Source: Microcella alkaliphila
GTDB lineage: Bacteria > Actinomycetota > Actinomycetes > Actinomycetales > Microbacteriaceae
Assembly: GCF_002355395.1 (NCBI RefSeq)
Contig: NZ_AP017315.1
Location: 2,480,001 to 2,544,000 of the forward strand
Direction of reading: 5' to 3'
DNA: 64,000 nucleotides
Both the position numbers and the translations under genes were made by a program. The notes beneath the pieces are model-generated. The model was given only the letters and a program-made list of their open reading frames with translations, did no database searches and was not told where the DNA came from. Position 1 is the stretch's first letter; each line of letters opens with the position of its first letter. Below, piece after piece: positions 1 to 8,184 of this stretch.

Positions 1-1135
1 CGGTGCTGTTGCCGGCCGCCTGAACGGGGTTATCGAGGGGCCGAATGATGTCGGGGTTGTCGTTGCGCGCACCCGCAATGTTCTCGCCGACGGTCTGGCC
101 GCTCACGGTCATCGCATCGAGGTTGAGCAGGGGCGCCATCGACGCCATCAGGGCCGGAACACCCCCGGCGTAGTAGAACTCCTCCATCAGATAGCTACCC
201 GACGGCATGAGGTCAACGAGCAGCGGCACCGAAAAGCCCCCGCGGTGGAAGTCTTCGAGGTTCAGATCGATGCCCACGCGGCCGGCGAGCGCCAGCAGGT
301 GAACGATGGCGTTGGTGGAGCCGCCGAGCGCCGCGTTGACCCGGATTCCGTTCAGGAAGGCGTCTCGGGTCAGCACATCGCTCATGCGCAGGCCGTCGTG
401 CACCATGTCGACGATGCGGCGCCCGGCCAGCTGCGACTGCGCGAAGCGGCGAGAGTCAACCGCGGGGATGGCCGCCATGCCCGGCAATTGCAGGCCGACC
501 GCCTCCATGATGGAGGCCATGGTCGAGGCGGTTCCCATCGTCATGCAGTGCCCGGCGCTGCGCGCCATGCAGCCCTCGGCCTCGAACAGCTCTTCCGTGC
601 TGAGGCGGCCCGCGCGGTGCTCCTCGGTCAGCCTCCAGACGTCGGTGCCCGAGCCGATATCGCGCCCCCGAAACTTGCCGTTCAGCATGGGCCCGCCAGT
701 GATCAGCAGCGTGGGCAGGTTCACACTCGCCGCACCCATCGCCAGCCCCGGGGTGGTCTTGTCGCACCCGCCGAGCAGCACGACCCCATCGAGGGGGTTC
801 GAGCGGATCAGCTCTTCGGCCTCCATCGCCAAGAGGTTGCGGTAGAGGGAGGTCGTGGGGCGCATGAGCGGCTCACCGAGGCTCATCACCGGGAATTCGA
901 GTGGCCACCCGCCGCTCTCCCACACCCCGCGCTTGACCGACTCTGCGACCTGGCGAAGATGCGCGTTGCACGGGGTCAGCTCTGACCACGTGCTCGCGAT
1001 ACCGATGACGGGTCGGCCATCGAAAAGGTCTGGCGCAAAACCCTGGTTGCGCATCCACGACCGGTGAATGAAGCCGTTGCGACCTGTTCCGCCAAACCAA
1101 TCTTGGCTGCGTCGCCGTCCGGGATCGGAACTCAT
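1..1135 (-). CDS. IlvD/Edd-family sugar-acid dehydratase (3' end outside window)
   Basis: Predicted Fe-S dehydratase that removes water from an aldonate to give a 2-keto-3-deoxy acid; the neighbours suggest L-fuconate or L-rhamnonate as substrate. It reads without a stop from ATG 1135 to the window edge (378 codons). The three expected cluster cysteines are visible: C56 in SELTPCN, C124 in GGCDKTTPG and C197 in GHCMTMGTAS. The start is supported by a GGGAG site a few bases upstream on the minus strand. Dihydroxy-acid dehydratase (valine/isoleucine synthesis) is the same superfamily, but the sugar-gene context and the N-terminal RRRSQDWFGGTGRNGF type favour a sugar-acid enzyme. It is transcribed divergently from the FAH hydrolase, with a shared operator between them. 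Substrate assignment is inference. Confidence 0.88.
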   Translation of the reverse strand, partial: MSSDPGRRRSQDWFGGTGRNGFIHRSWMRNQGFAPDLFDGRPVIGIASTWSELTPCNAHLRQVAESVKRGVWESGGWPLEFPVMSLGEPLMRPTTSLYRNLLAMEAEELIRSNPLDGVVLLGGCDKTTPGLAMGAASVNLPTLLITGGPMLNGKFRGRDIGSGTDVWRLTEEHRAGRLSTEELFEAEGCMARSAGHCMTMGTASTMASIMEAVGLQLPGMAAIPAVDSRRFAQSQLAGRRIVDMVHDGLRMSDVLTRDAFLNGIRVNAALGGSTNAIVHLLALAGRVGIDLNLEDFHRGGFSVPLLVDLMPSGSYLMEEFYYAGGVPALMASMAPLLNLDAMTVSGQTVGENIAGARNDNPDIIRPLDNPVQAAGNST

Positions 1136-1148
1136 GCAAAACTCCCTA

Positions 1149-1168
1149 CGATTTCCCACAATCCTATA
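1149..1168. promoter_or_regulatory. Putative operator, copy 1 (GATT-N6-AATCCTATA)
   Basis: Sits in the 92-bp gap between the divergent dehydratase and FAH genes. Read on the minus strand it is TATAGGATTGTGGGAAATCG; nearly the same sequence occurs at 8095-8115 between the aldo/keto reductase and the SDR. The GATT/AATC arms form a short inverted repeat and the TATA part could act as a -10 element. Two copies in two divergent gaps of the same pathway suggest one regulator. No regulator gene for it is in the window. Confidence 0.5.
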
Positions 1169-1227
1169 TGATCTTGGCTAGCGCAGGAGATACCTGGTGA
1201 CGCACATGCCCATAGGAGAGACCCGGA

Positions 1228-2073
1228 ATGCGAATCGGACGATTGGGAAGTGCCGGCACTGAGATTCCCGTAGTTTTCACGAGCAGTGACCGTGCGGTCG
1301 ACGTCTCATCGATCATCCCCGACTGGTCGCGAGAGTCGCTGGCCAGCGGCGCGCTCGCCCAGGTGGGCGCGGCAGACCTGTCGCAGCTTCCCGACCTGCA
1401 GGTCTCTGACCACCGCATCGCCGCACCCCTCGCCCGGCCCGGCAAAATCGTGTGCATCGGGCTGAACTACCGACAGCACGCGAAAGAGACCGGAGCGACC
1501 GTTCCGACCGAGCCCGTGATCTTCATGAAGTCGGCCGACTGCCTCGTGGGGCCGTTCGACGACATCGAGATTCCCCCGGGCTCTGAGCACACCGACTACG
1601 AGGTCGAGCTCGCCATCGTGATCGGCTCGACCCTGCGCTACGCGGCCAGCACCGACGAGGCGATGGCGGCCGTCATGGGCTACTCGATCAGCCAAGACGT
1701 CTCGGAGCGCAAGTGGCAGTTGGAGCGCGGCGGCACCTGGGACAAGGGAAAGTCGTTCCCGACCTTCAACCCCATGGGCCCGTGGATCGACACCGACCCC
1801 GACGGCTCGCCGCAGAACCTCGACCTGTCGTGCTCGGTCAACGGCGAGATGCGCCAAGCGTCGACGACGAGCGACATGATCTTCACCATCGCCGAGGTCG
1901 TGCACTACGTCTCGCAGTGCATGGAACTGTTTCCCGGCGACATCATCAATACGGGCACCCCGGCCGGGGTCGCCATGGGCATGACCCCGACCCGTTACCT
2001 CGCCGCGGGCGACGTCGTCGAAACCACCATCGAGAACCTCGGCACCATTCGCAGTACCTGCGTCGCCGGGTGA
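1228..2073 (+). CDS. Fumarylacetoacetate hydrolase family protein, probable 2,4-diketo-3-deoxy acid hydrolase
   Basis: 281-residue FAH-fold enzyme. In the route known for L-fucose and L-rhamnose, this family cleaves L-2,4-diketo-3-deoxy-fuconate/rhamnonate to pyruvate and L-lactate. The N-terminal cap domain (about 1-70) is followed by the FAH core: IVCIGLNYRQHAKE, the metal-binding DYEVELAIVIG segment and the C-terminal GDIINTGTPAGV motif. The length is typical for the family. An AGGAGAG site precedes the ATG by 8 bases. It is divergent from the dehydratase and convergent with the lactonase (17-bp gap). Acylpyruvase or ureidoglycolate-lyase-type activities belong to the same fold, but the neighbours favour the deoxysugar role. 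Confidence 0.87.
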   Translation: MRIGRLGSAGTEIPVVFTSSDRAVDVSSIIPDWSRESLASGALAQVGAADLSQLPDLQVSDHRIAAPLARPGKIVCIGLNYRQHAKETGATVPTEPVIFMKSADCLVGPFDDIEIPPGSEHTDYEVELAIVIGSTLRYAASTDEAMAAVMGYSISQDVSERKWQLERGGTWDKGKSFPTFNPMGPWIDTDPDGSPQNLDLSCSVNGEMRQASTTSDMIFTIAEVVHYVSQCMELFPGDIINTGTPAGVAMGMTPTRYLAAGDVVETTIENLGTIRSTCVAG

Positions 2074-2090
2074 GGGCAGCGCGGCGTGGC

Positions 2091-2951
2091 CTACGGTGAC
2101 GTCGTGAGCTGCGGCATTACGTAACTGCGCATCGCGGTTCCGGCGAAGAATTCTGCCTGCTCATCGGCCGACAGCTGTGAGACGAGGGCCTCGGCCAGCT
2201 CGGTGACGTCGGTGTACGACCCCGCGAGCAGACACACCGGCCAGTCCGACCCGAACATCATGCGTGATGGCCCAAAGGCGTCGAGCACGACGTCGACGTA
2301 GGGTCGGAACGTGTCGGTGGTCCAGTCGTGCCAGTTCGCCTCCGTCACCATTCCCGACACCTTGATCGTCACGTTCTCGAATTCCGCGATGGCGCGAATG
2401 CTTGCCGCCCAGTCATCAATCTCGCCGTCGGCGATGCGCGGCTTCGAGATGTGATCGACAACGAAACGCGTCTCCGGAGCGTGACGAACCGCCTCCACCG
2501 CCGCCGGCAGCTGGTGGGCCAGCGTCAAGATGTCGTATGTGATTCCTGCTGCGCCCAGCCGCTGCAGATTCTTGACCACCGGCTCTCGCATGAGCCAGCG
2601 CGGGTCGGATTGGTATTGAGCGAGATCTCGAATTCCCACCAAAAATTCGCCAGCAGGATGCTCGCGGTACGCGGCCAGCTGGGCCGAAATATCGTCTGAC
2701 TCCATATCGAGCCAGCCCACCACCCCCGCGACCTTGGGGTGCGACTGGGCGAGGTCAAGAAACTCCGGAGTCTCGTCGACGACGGCGACAGTCTGAACCA
2801 GAATGGTGTGGTCGATGCCGTGTGCCTCTAAGTGAGGTTCGAACTCGTCCATCTGGAACGTGCGCGAGATCGGCGCTAGAGCGTCGCCGACCATCCAGTC
2901 TTGTTCGCGAACAGACAGATCCCATACGTGGTGGTGTGAGTCAATCTTCAT
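2091..2951 (-). CDS. Amidohydrolase-family sugar lactonase (L-fucono/rhamnono-lactonase type)
   Basis: 286-residue COG3618 amidohydrolase predicted to open an aldonolactone ring. It begins MKIDSHHHVWD, the HxH metal-ligand motif of strand 1; later metal and active-site positions are seen in VVDHISKP and MFGSDWPVC (the latter carries the aspartate typical of this family). It is the last gene of a minus-strand series AKR - AOR - hydroxyacid dehydrogenase - lactonase, 18 bp after the dehydrogenase. A GAAGAAAGGGAG site precedes the start. The substrate cannot be read from sequence. Confidence 0.86.
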   Translation of the reverse strand: MKIDSHHHVWDLSVREQDWMVGDALAPISRTFQMDEFEPHLEAHGIDHTILVQTVAVVDETPEFLDLAQSHPKVAGVVGWLDMESDDISAQLAAYREHPAGEFLVGIRDLAQYQSDPRWLMREPVVKNLQRLGAAGITYDILTLAHQLPAAVEAVRHAPETRFVVDHISKPRIADGEIDDWAASIRAIAEFENVTIKVSGMVTEANWHDWTTDTFRPYVDVVLDAFGPSRMMFGSDWPVCLLAGSYTDVTELAEALVSQLSADEQAEFFAGTAMRSYVMPQLTTSP

Positions 2952-2969
2952 CGTGCTCCCTTTCTTCGG

Positions 2970-3887
2970 TTAGTCGAGAATCTCGCGGCCAACGATGACC
3001 GCGTGGTCGAGCGGTTCGCCGTCGACGAGCTTTTTCAGTTGGTCGTAGATCAGCCGGCGCATGCGCGGCTCGAATGCAGAGCTGTTGCCGCCGACGTGCG
3101 GAGAGATGATGAGGTTCGGGGCCGCCCACAGCCGGTGGCCGTCGGGCAGCGGTTCCGGATCAGTGACGTCAACGGCAGCGCGGATTCGACCCGTGGCGAG
3201 TTCGTCGATCAGATCCTGCGTCACGACGATGGGCCCGCGCGCCACGTTCACCAACAGCGCGCCGTCTTTCATCGCCGACAGGAAGGTCGCGTCGACCAAG
3301 CCAATCGTCGACGGCTTGGCCGGAAGAATCAGAATCACCACATCGAGGGTGGGCAGCAGCTCGGGAAGTTCGGCGAGCGTGCGCGTGCCGTCGCGACCTC
3401 GAGCGGTGAACGGCACGATCTCGGCCTCGAACGGCTCCATCAGCCGCGCGATGGTGCGACCGATCGAGCCGAAGCCGATGATTCCGACGCGGGCCCGCCA
3501 CAGCGACTGGTACCGCTTCGGCCGCCAGGCACCCTGCGCCTGTGCGCGGTGAAAGTCATCGAAGCCCCGATTGCTCGCGAGGGTCAGCGCGAGAGCGAGC
3601 TCTGCGGTCGAGATGTCGTGAACGCCGCGGGCGTTGTGAATCGTCAGCCCCTCACGCGCGAACGGAACCGCGTCGTCAGAGCCGGCGTTGGGCAACTGCA
3701 GGTGCGCAAGCTTCGGCATTCTGGTCACCGGTTCCAGCCCGGCCAGGCCCGTCATGTACGGGGGCACGTAGAACGTGACCGACCCCAGGTCGGCGCTATC
3801 GAGCGGAGCCGAGCTCGGATTCAGCAGTTCAACGCCCGCCGGCACCTCGAGGTCGTCCCATTGAGTCCATGCCACGTGAGTCACCAC
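2970..3887 (-). CDS. D-isomer-specific 2-hydroxyacid dehydrogenase
   Basis: 305-residue NAD(P)-dependent oxidoreductase of the phosphoglycerate/glyoxylate reductase group. The Rossmann motif GFGSIGRTIA lies near residue 140. The catalytic Arg-Glu-His set is in NVARGPIV, DPEPLP and SPHVGG. It overlaps the end of the AOR gene by 7 bp, so the two are probably translationally coupled. In this operon it may reduce or oxidise a short 2-hydroxy acid derived from the sugar (inference); phosphoglycerate dehydrogenase proper is unlikely because no ACT or regulatory domain follows. Confidence 0.85.
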   Translation of the reverse strand: MVTHVAWTQWDDLEVPAGVELLNPSSAPLDSADLGSVTFYVPPYMTGLAGLEPVTRMPKLAHLQLPNAGSDDAVPFAREGLTIHNARGVHDISTAELALALTLASNRGFDDFHRAQAQGAWRPKRYQSLWRARVGIIGFGSIGRTIARLMEPFEAEIVPFTARGRDGTRTLAELPELLPTLDVVILILPAKPSTIGLVDATFLSAMKDGALLVNVARGPIVVTQDLIDELATGRIRAAVDVTDPEPLPDGHRLWAAPNLIISPHVGGNSSAFEPRMRRLIYDQLKKLVDGEPLDHAVIVGREILD

Positions 3888-5689
3888 GAGCCTCCTTCTA
3901 GCTCAGTCCACACCAATTCACTCGCCCGAGTGATCGCGCGAGTAAGGCGGTCGTCGTCGACACCGCCGTCGTCGTTCCAGCCGAGAACCGCGCGCACCTG
4001 CCGGCAGGCGTCCTCAAACTCCCCTGCATCGATGACGGCTCCCTCAAGCCGCCCCTCGCGAACCGGCTGCGTAAAGAAGTGCTCGGGAAGCGCATCCTCG
4101 TCAGAGCCGAGCCCCAACGACGCGTTCAGTTGCCGCAGAAAGCCGAGTCGCAGGCGGCCCAGCTGAAAGAGATCGTCGCGGCCAAACGGTGCGCCCTCGA
4201 CCGCGGCCACAACGGAACAGATGGCGTCAACGGTGAGCTCTCGCGTCGGAGGCGCGGCAAATTCACACAGGCCGAGCGCGTCGACGGCGCTCCAGGCGAG
4301 CCACAACTGACCGAGCCCGGCACGCCGCTCGGCCGGCAGTGTGCCCATCAGCAGGCCCGTCGACGGCATTCCGAAGTCGATGTCGAGCCGGTCTTGATCG
4401 AGCCACGGCTGCCCCGCCTCGAAATCGATGTCGTGCTCGAGAACGTCGTAGCGGGGGCCGGTCGGGTTCAGGGCGTACCCGACAGCGAGCCCCTGATTGC
4501 CTCGAGGATCGAAGGGAGGGATCGGCATGCCCTTGACGCGAAAGACCGGGCGCGTCGCGTCGCCTCCCGCACGAATCGCATCCATCAGGGTCTGCCGCAG
4601 CGTGTCGGGGTGCAGGGGCTGACCGCGCAGCGCCTCGGCCGCACGGAGGTGCTCGATGCCCAGTTCGTGGCACAGGCTATTGACGGCGACCAGCGTCGCC
4701 GGGTCGGACACGTCGAGCAGCAACACGGCAGCGCTGATGCCGAGTTGGTGGGCCCTGCCCCCGTCAACGGGCGCGGCCGGGTCAGCCGAGAACGACTTCA
4801 GGCACCACTGCGGGCACTCGGCACAGGCCGACGAGCCGTCGTCGACAGCGAAAGCCATGAGCGACTGGGGGTCGAAGTCACGAACGCCGGCGCCGGCACG
4901 ACCCGAGAAGTCGGCAGAGGCCGCGTAGCCTTCCAAGCCGGGGCCCGGCCAGGTGGCGAAGCCGGGGTAGGTCTTCTCACTCAAGGTCAATGGGTTGTCG
5001 GCGATGCGCGCGGCATAGTTCTGCGTGACGTCGACATCGACGGGCGTCGCCGCAGGCACCGTGCCATCGCCACGCAGAACGAGGTAGTCAAGGCGAAGGT
5101 CACCCAGCACGGCGCCGAGGCCCCCCTGCGTGGTGGGGAACCCGCAGTTGATGACAATCGAAGCGGCCGTGTCACCGCCTATACCGAACGCGCCGGTCGT
5201 GATCACCACGTCGTCGGCTGACTCGCGCACGTGTGCGTCTGTGTGCCACACGGTGTCGGGGGCGTCTAGGTCGTCTGAGTCGTCGGGGTCGTCGGGGTCT
5301 TTGTGGTCTTTGTGGTCGAGTCTCTCGCGGTGGCACCGAACAGTGTCGCCGAAGCCGTCGATGATCAGCCCGGTTCGCGCCTGCGCGGCTCCCACCACCA
5401 CGATCGCGTCGAGGCCGAGACGGGCGAGGCCGTGTGCGAGAGGGCCCTCGAGCTGAGCCTCAGCGATGCCGGGGCCGCTACGCGATACCGCCGTGACCGT
5501 CGCCACCGCAGAACCCACCAGCCGCCGACCCGAGAGCGGGCCCTTGGCGATGATCAACCAGTCTCGCCGGTCGGCCACGACCAGGGCGTGCGCGATCGCG
5601 AGGTGCACGGGGCCGCGCCGCACGGGCCACGGAACCGAAATCACGCGCGATGATCCTGCGTCGTGACGAAGCAGGAGAATTCGCGCCAT
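3881..5689 (-). CDS. Aldehyde:ferredoxin oxidoreductase family protein
   Basis: 602-residue member of the tungsten/molybdenum AOR family, which oxidises aldehydes to acids with ferredoxin. The N-terminal pterin-binding domain is seen (IIAKGPLSGRRLVGSA, then GGLGAVLGDLRLDYLVLRG). Three Fe-S cysteines lie in CAECPQWC (C289, C292, C296) and the fourth in DALGLC near residue 475. The C-terminal domain follows the family pattern. Residues about 125-142 form an acidic low-complexity run of DHK, DPD and DDS units not expected in the family, encoded by short repeats near 5255-5325. The ATG overlaps the stop of the aldo/keto reductase (TAATG), so its expression is probably coupled to that now-broken gene. 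AOR in a deoxysugar operon of an apparently aerobic actinobacterium is unusual. Its substrate, perhaps lactaldehyde, is a guess. Confidence 0.82.
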   Translation of the reverse strand: MARILLLRHDAGSSRVISVPWPVRRGPVHLAIAHALVVADRRDWLIIAKGPLSGRRLVGSAVATVTAVSRSGPGIAEAQLEGPLAHGLARLGLDAIVVVGAAQARTGLIIDGFGDTVRCHRERLDHKDHKDPDDPDDSDDLDAPDTVWHTDAHVRESADDVVITTGAFGIGGDTAASIVINCGFPTTQGGLGAVLGDLRLDYLVLRGDGTVPAATPVDVDVTQNYAARIADNPLTLSEKTYPGFATWPGPGLEGYAASADFSGRAGAGVRDFDPQSLMAFAVDDGSSACAECPQWCLKSFSADPAAPVDGGRAHQLGISAAVLLLDVSDPATLVAVNSLCHELGIEHLRAAEALRGQPLHPDTLRQTLMDAIRAGGDATRPVFRVKGMPIPPFDPRGNQGLAVGYALNPTGPRYDVLEHDIDFEAGQPWLDQDRLDIDFGMPSTGLLMGTLPAERRAGLGQLWLAWSAVDALGLCEFAAPPTRELTVDAICSVVAAVEGAPFGRDDLFQLGRLRLGFLRQLNASLGLGSDEDALPEHFFTQPVREGRLEGAVIDAGEFEDACRQVRAVLGWNDDGGVDDDRLTRAITRASELVWTELEGGSW

Positions 5690-5807
5690 TACGCCTCGAG
5701 CGGCGTGATCAGCTCAGCCGATTCCAGATCAGCCCAGACGTCTTGCGGCACCGTGGCGTCGAACGCGACGATATTCGCCTCCAGCTCGGCCGGCGTGCGC
5801 ACGCCCG

Positions 5808-7212
5808 GGTGGCGTCCCCTGTGGTGGTGTAGTTTCCCGGCTCGAGTGTCACGTTGAGAACGTGGTGAGCCATCGTGCGATGGTCAGTGAGTACCGATCA
5901 AAGTCACTCACAGGAAGACACAAACGCACGATGGCTCTTAACCAGTCTGCCCTCCTCGAGCTCCTCGGGGAACTGAAACTCACCGATGTCACCGACCGGA
6001 TCCGGGTCGCGACCGAGACGCTCTACCAGGAGCTGATCGACGCCGAGGCTGCCGCGTTCATCGGCGCTGCCCCCTACGAACGTTCGGAGGGTCGGGTCGC
6101 GGTCCGCAACGGGACCCGACCCCGCACCCTTTCGACCACGGCCGGGGATCTCGATCTGCGGATCCCGAAGCTGCGCGCGGGGTCGTTCTTCCCGTCGCTG
6201 CTGGAACGCCGCCGCCGGGTCGACCAAGCCCTGTTTGCGGTCGTGATGGAGGCGTACGTCCACGGTGTCTCGACTCGCAAGGTCGACGACCTCGTCAAAG
6301 CGCTCGGCGCCGACACCGGGATCTCCAAGTCCGAGGTGTCGCGGATCTGCGCCAACCTGGACGAGGATGTCGCCGCGTTCCGAGACCGCCCGCTCGCCGA
6401 CACCACGTACCCGTACGTGTTCCTCGACGCGACCTACTGCAAAGCGAGGGTCGGCCGGCGTGTCGTCTCTCAAGCCGTCGTCGTCGCCATCGGCGTCGCC
6501 GCGGACGGGCGCAGGGAAGTGCTGGGCTTCGAGGTCGGCGACACCGAGTCGCAGCCGTTCTGGACGACGTTTCTCCGCTCCCTCAAGGCCCGCGGCCTCG
6601 ACGGGGTCAAGCTGGTCATCAGCGACGCCCATACCGGACTGATCGCTGCGATTGAGACGGTGTTCCAAGGCTCCGGCTGGCAGAGATGCAGGGTGCATTT
6701 CATGCGGAACGTGCTCTCCCAGGTCCCGAAGACCGCCGGCCCGATGGTCGCGTCGATCATCCGCACCATCTTCGCCCAACCCGACACAGAGCACGTCTTC
6801 GCGCAGTTCCACGAAGTCACCCGGATGCTCACCCGCTCGCACCCGAAGATCGCGGACATGCTCGAAGAGGCGAAGAACGACATCCTCGCGTTCTGCGGAT
6901 TCCCGCAGCAGCACTGGCGGCAGATCTGGTCCACGAACCCGCTCGAGCGGGTGAACAAGGAGATCAAGCGCCGCACCGATGTCGTCGGCACGTTCCCGAA
7001 CCCGGCGGCGCTGCTGCGCCTCGCCGGACACGTCCTCATCGAGCAACACGACGAATGGGACGGGGCCGACCGCCGTTACTTCAGCGAGCACTCCATGAAG
7101 CTCCTCAACGTCGAAAAAGAGGAGGTCGCGATCCCCGAACTCGCTGCGGCATAATCACAGAAGCTGATCCCGCACGTTGTTGAGAAACTCCACCACTCAA
7201 AGGGACGTCACC
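5808..7212 (+). mobile_element. IS256-family insertion sequence, 1405 bp
   Basis: Both ends are visible. The left end starts GGTGGCGTCCCCTGTGGTGG and the reverse complement of the right end starts GGTGACGTCCCTTTGAGTGG; about 30 bp of imperfect terminal inverted repeat run to a shared AGTTTC. An 8-bp target duplication, CACGCCCG, flanks the element at 5800-5807 and 7213-7220, the size usual for IS256. It holds one transposase gene, is inserted in the aldo/keto reductase, and is transcribed opposite to it. Confidence 0.95.
5931..7154 (+). CDS. IS256-family transposase
   Basis: 407-residue DDE transposase when started at ATG 5931 (MALNQSALLELL), preceded by CAGGAAG about 13 bases upstream; a longer in-frame start at 5862 is less likely. 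The catalytic triad is visible: Asp in YVFLDATYCKARVG, Asp in LVISDAHTGL and Glu in WSTNPLERVNKEIKRR. The C-terminal GTFPNPAALLRL is typical. The reading frame is intact, so the element may still be active. Confidence 0.96.
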   Translation: MALNQSALLELLGELKLTDVTDRIRVATETLYQELIDAEAAAFIGAAPYERSEGRVAVRNGTRPRTLSTTAGDLDLRIPKLRAGSFFPSLLERRRRVDQALFAVVMEAYVHGVSTRKVDDLVKALGADTGISKSEVSRICANLDEDVAAFRDRPLADTTYPYVFLDATYCKARVGRRVVSQAVVVAIGVAADGRREVLGFEVGDTESQPFWTTFLRSLKARGLDGVKLVISDAHTGLIAAIETVFQGSGWQRCRVHFMRNVLSQVPKTAGPMVASIIRTIFAQPDTEHVFAQFHEVTRMLTRSHPKIADMLEEAKNDILAFCGFPQQHWRQIWSTNPLERVNKEIKRRTDVVGTFPNPAALLRLAGHVLIEQHDEWDGADRRYFSEHSMKLLNVEKEEVAIPELAAA

Positions 7213-8094
7213 CACGCCCGTCACCACCGTCTTGACGGCAGGGTGCCGAAGGGGGAATTGCAGCCCCACTGACTCGACCGACACCCCGTGCGCCGCGATC
7301 GTCTCGTGGACGGCGCGAACCCTCTCCAAGATCTCGGCGGAGGCGGGAGCGTAATTGAAGGTCGCGCCCGGCTGCGGGTTGACGAGAACGCCCGAGTTAA
7401 ACACGCCGCCGGCGACGATGGACACATTGCGCCGCACGGCCTCGGGAAGGAACTCCCCCGCGGCGTCCTGGTCGATGACCGTGTAGCGGCCGGCGAGCAG
7501 AACGACGTCAATGTCGGTCTCGCGCACGAAGCGCAGGGCGACCTCAGTGGTGTTGGTGCCGACTCCGATCGATGAGATGAGACCCTCGGCGCGCATGGCG
7601 TCGAGCGTCGGGTACGCCTCGGCGATGGCCTGATCCATGTGGTCGTCGGGGTCATGGATGAACAGACAGACGGGAGACCCGTTCGCTCGAGCGAGTGCTC
7701 GAGGCTCGTGCGGATGCCATCGGGGCTGTAGTCGTAGACGGGGACGAACGGCTCGAGGTCGTGGAAGATCGTCTCGCCCTCGAACTGACCGGGGTGCAGA
7801 ACCCGACCCACCTTCGTCGAGATGGTGAATGAGCGGCGATCGAGCGGCGAAAGGTTCCTGCCCAATCGACGCTCAGAGCTCCCGTGCCCGTAGAAGGGGG
7901 CCGTGTCGAAGAAGGTGATGCCGTGCCGCCGGGCGGTGTCGACAATCGAATCGATGACGTTCTCATCGATTCCCTCGTACATGCCCCCGAAGGGCGCTGT
8001 TCCCAATCCCAATTGCGAGACGGTCAGGCCACCACGCCCGAGGTCTACCTGGGTTTCGTGAGCTGACATGCCACCCCTTCATCGCGGTGAATAT

Positions 8095-8115
8095 GGATTT
8101 CCTTAGAATCCTATA
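8095..8115. promoter_or_regulatory. Putative operator, copy 2 (GGATT-N7-AATCCTATA)
   Basis: Lies in the gap between the divergent aldo/keto reductase and SDR genes. GGATT at 8095-8099 and AATCC at 8107-8111 are inverted arms. Together with the adjoining TATA it matches the element at 1149-1168 except for one base of spacing. TATAGT at 8112-8117 could be the -10 of the SDR promoter. Confidence 0.5.
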
Positions 8116-8184
8116 GTCTTTCCGGCAAGGGTGGCTAGTTCGCAGTGTCGCGATTCCCGATATCGATGTTTGGAGATACAGACC

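Larger units (their letters stand above)
5689..8069 (-). pseudogene. Aldo/keto reductase (sugar 1-dehydrogenase type), frameshifted and split by an IS256-family element
   Basis: The N-terminal part (8069 to about 7670) reads LTVSQLGLGTAPFGG and ends at GLPSV. The frame then shifts at 7666-7673 and continues LFIHDPDDHMDQ to HPAVKTVVTGV at 7221. The tail, starting RTPAELEANIVAF and ending ITPLEA, lies left of the IS at 5689-5807. Removing the IS and one target copy joins TVVTGV directly to RTPAEL in frame. What is left is 968 bp, two bases more than a codon multiple; comparison with relatives suggests about 7 bp were lost at the frameshift, which would give about 324 residues. Intact relatives oxidise L-fucose or similar aldoses to the lactone, the first pathway step. 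Upstream is a GGGGTGG ribosome site and the shared operator. Confidence 0.92.

Noticed and set aside
5250..5330. Short GTCGTCGGG/TGTGGTCTT repeats as a CRISPR or tandem array
   Set aside because: Units are codon-sized and lie inside the AOR reading frame; no spacers.
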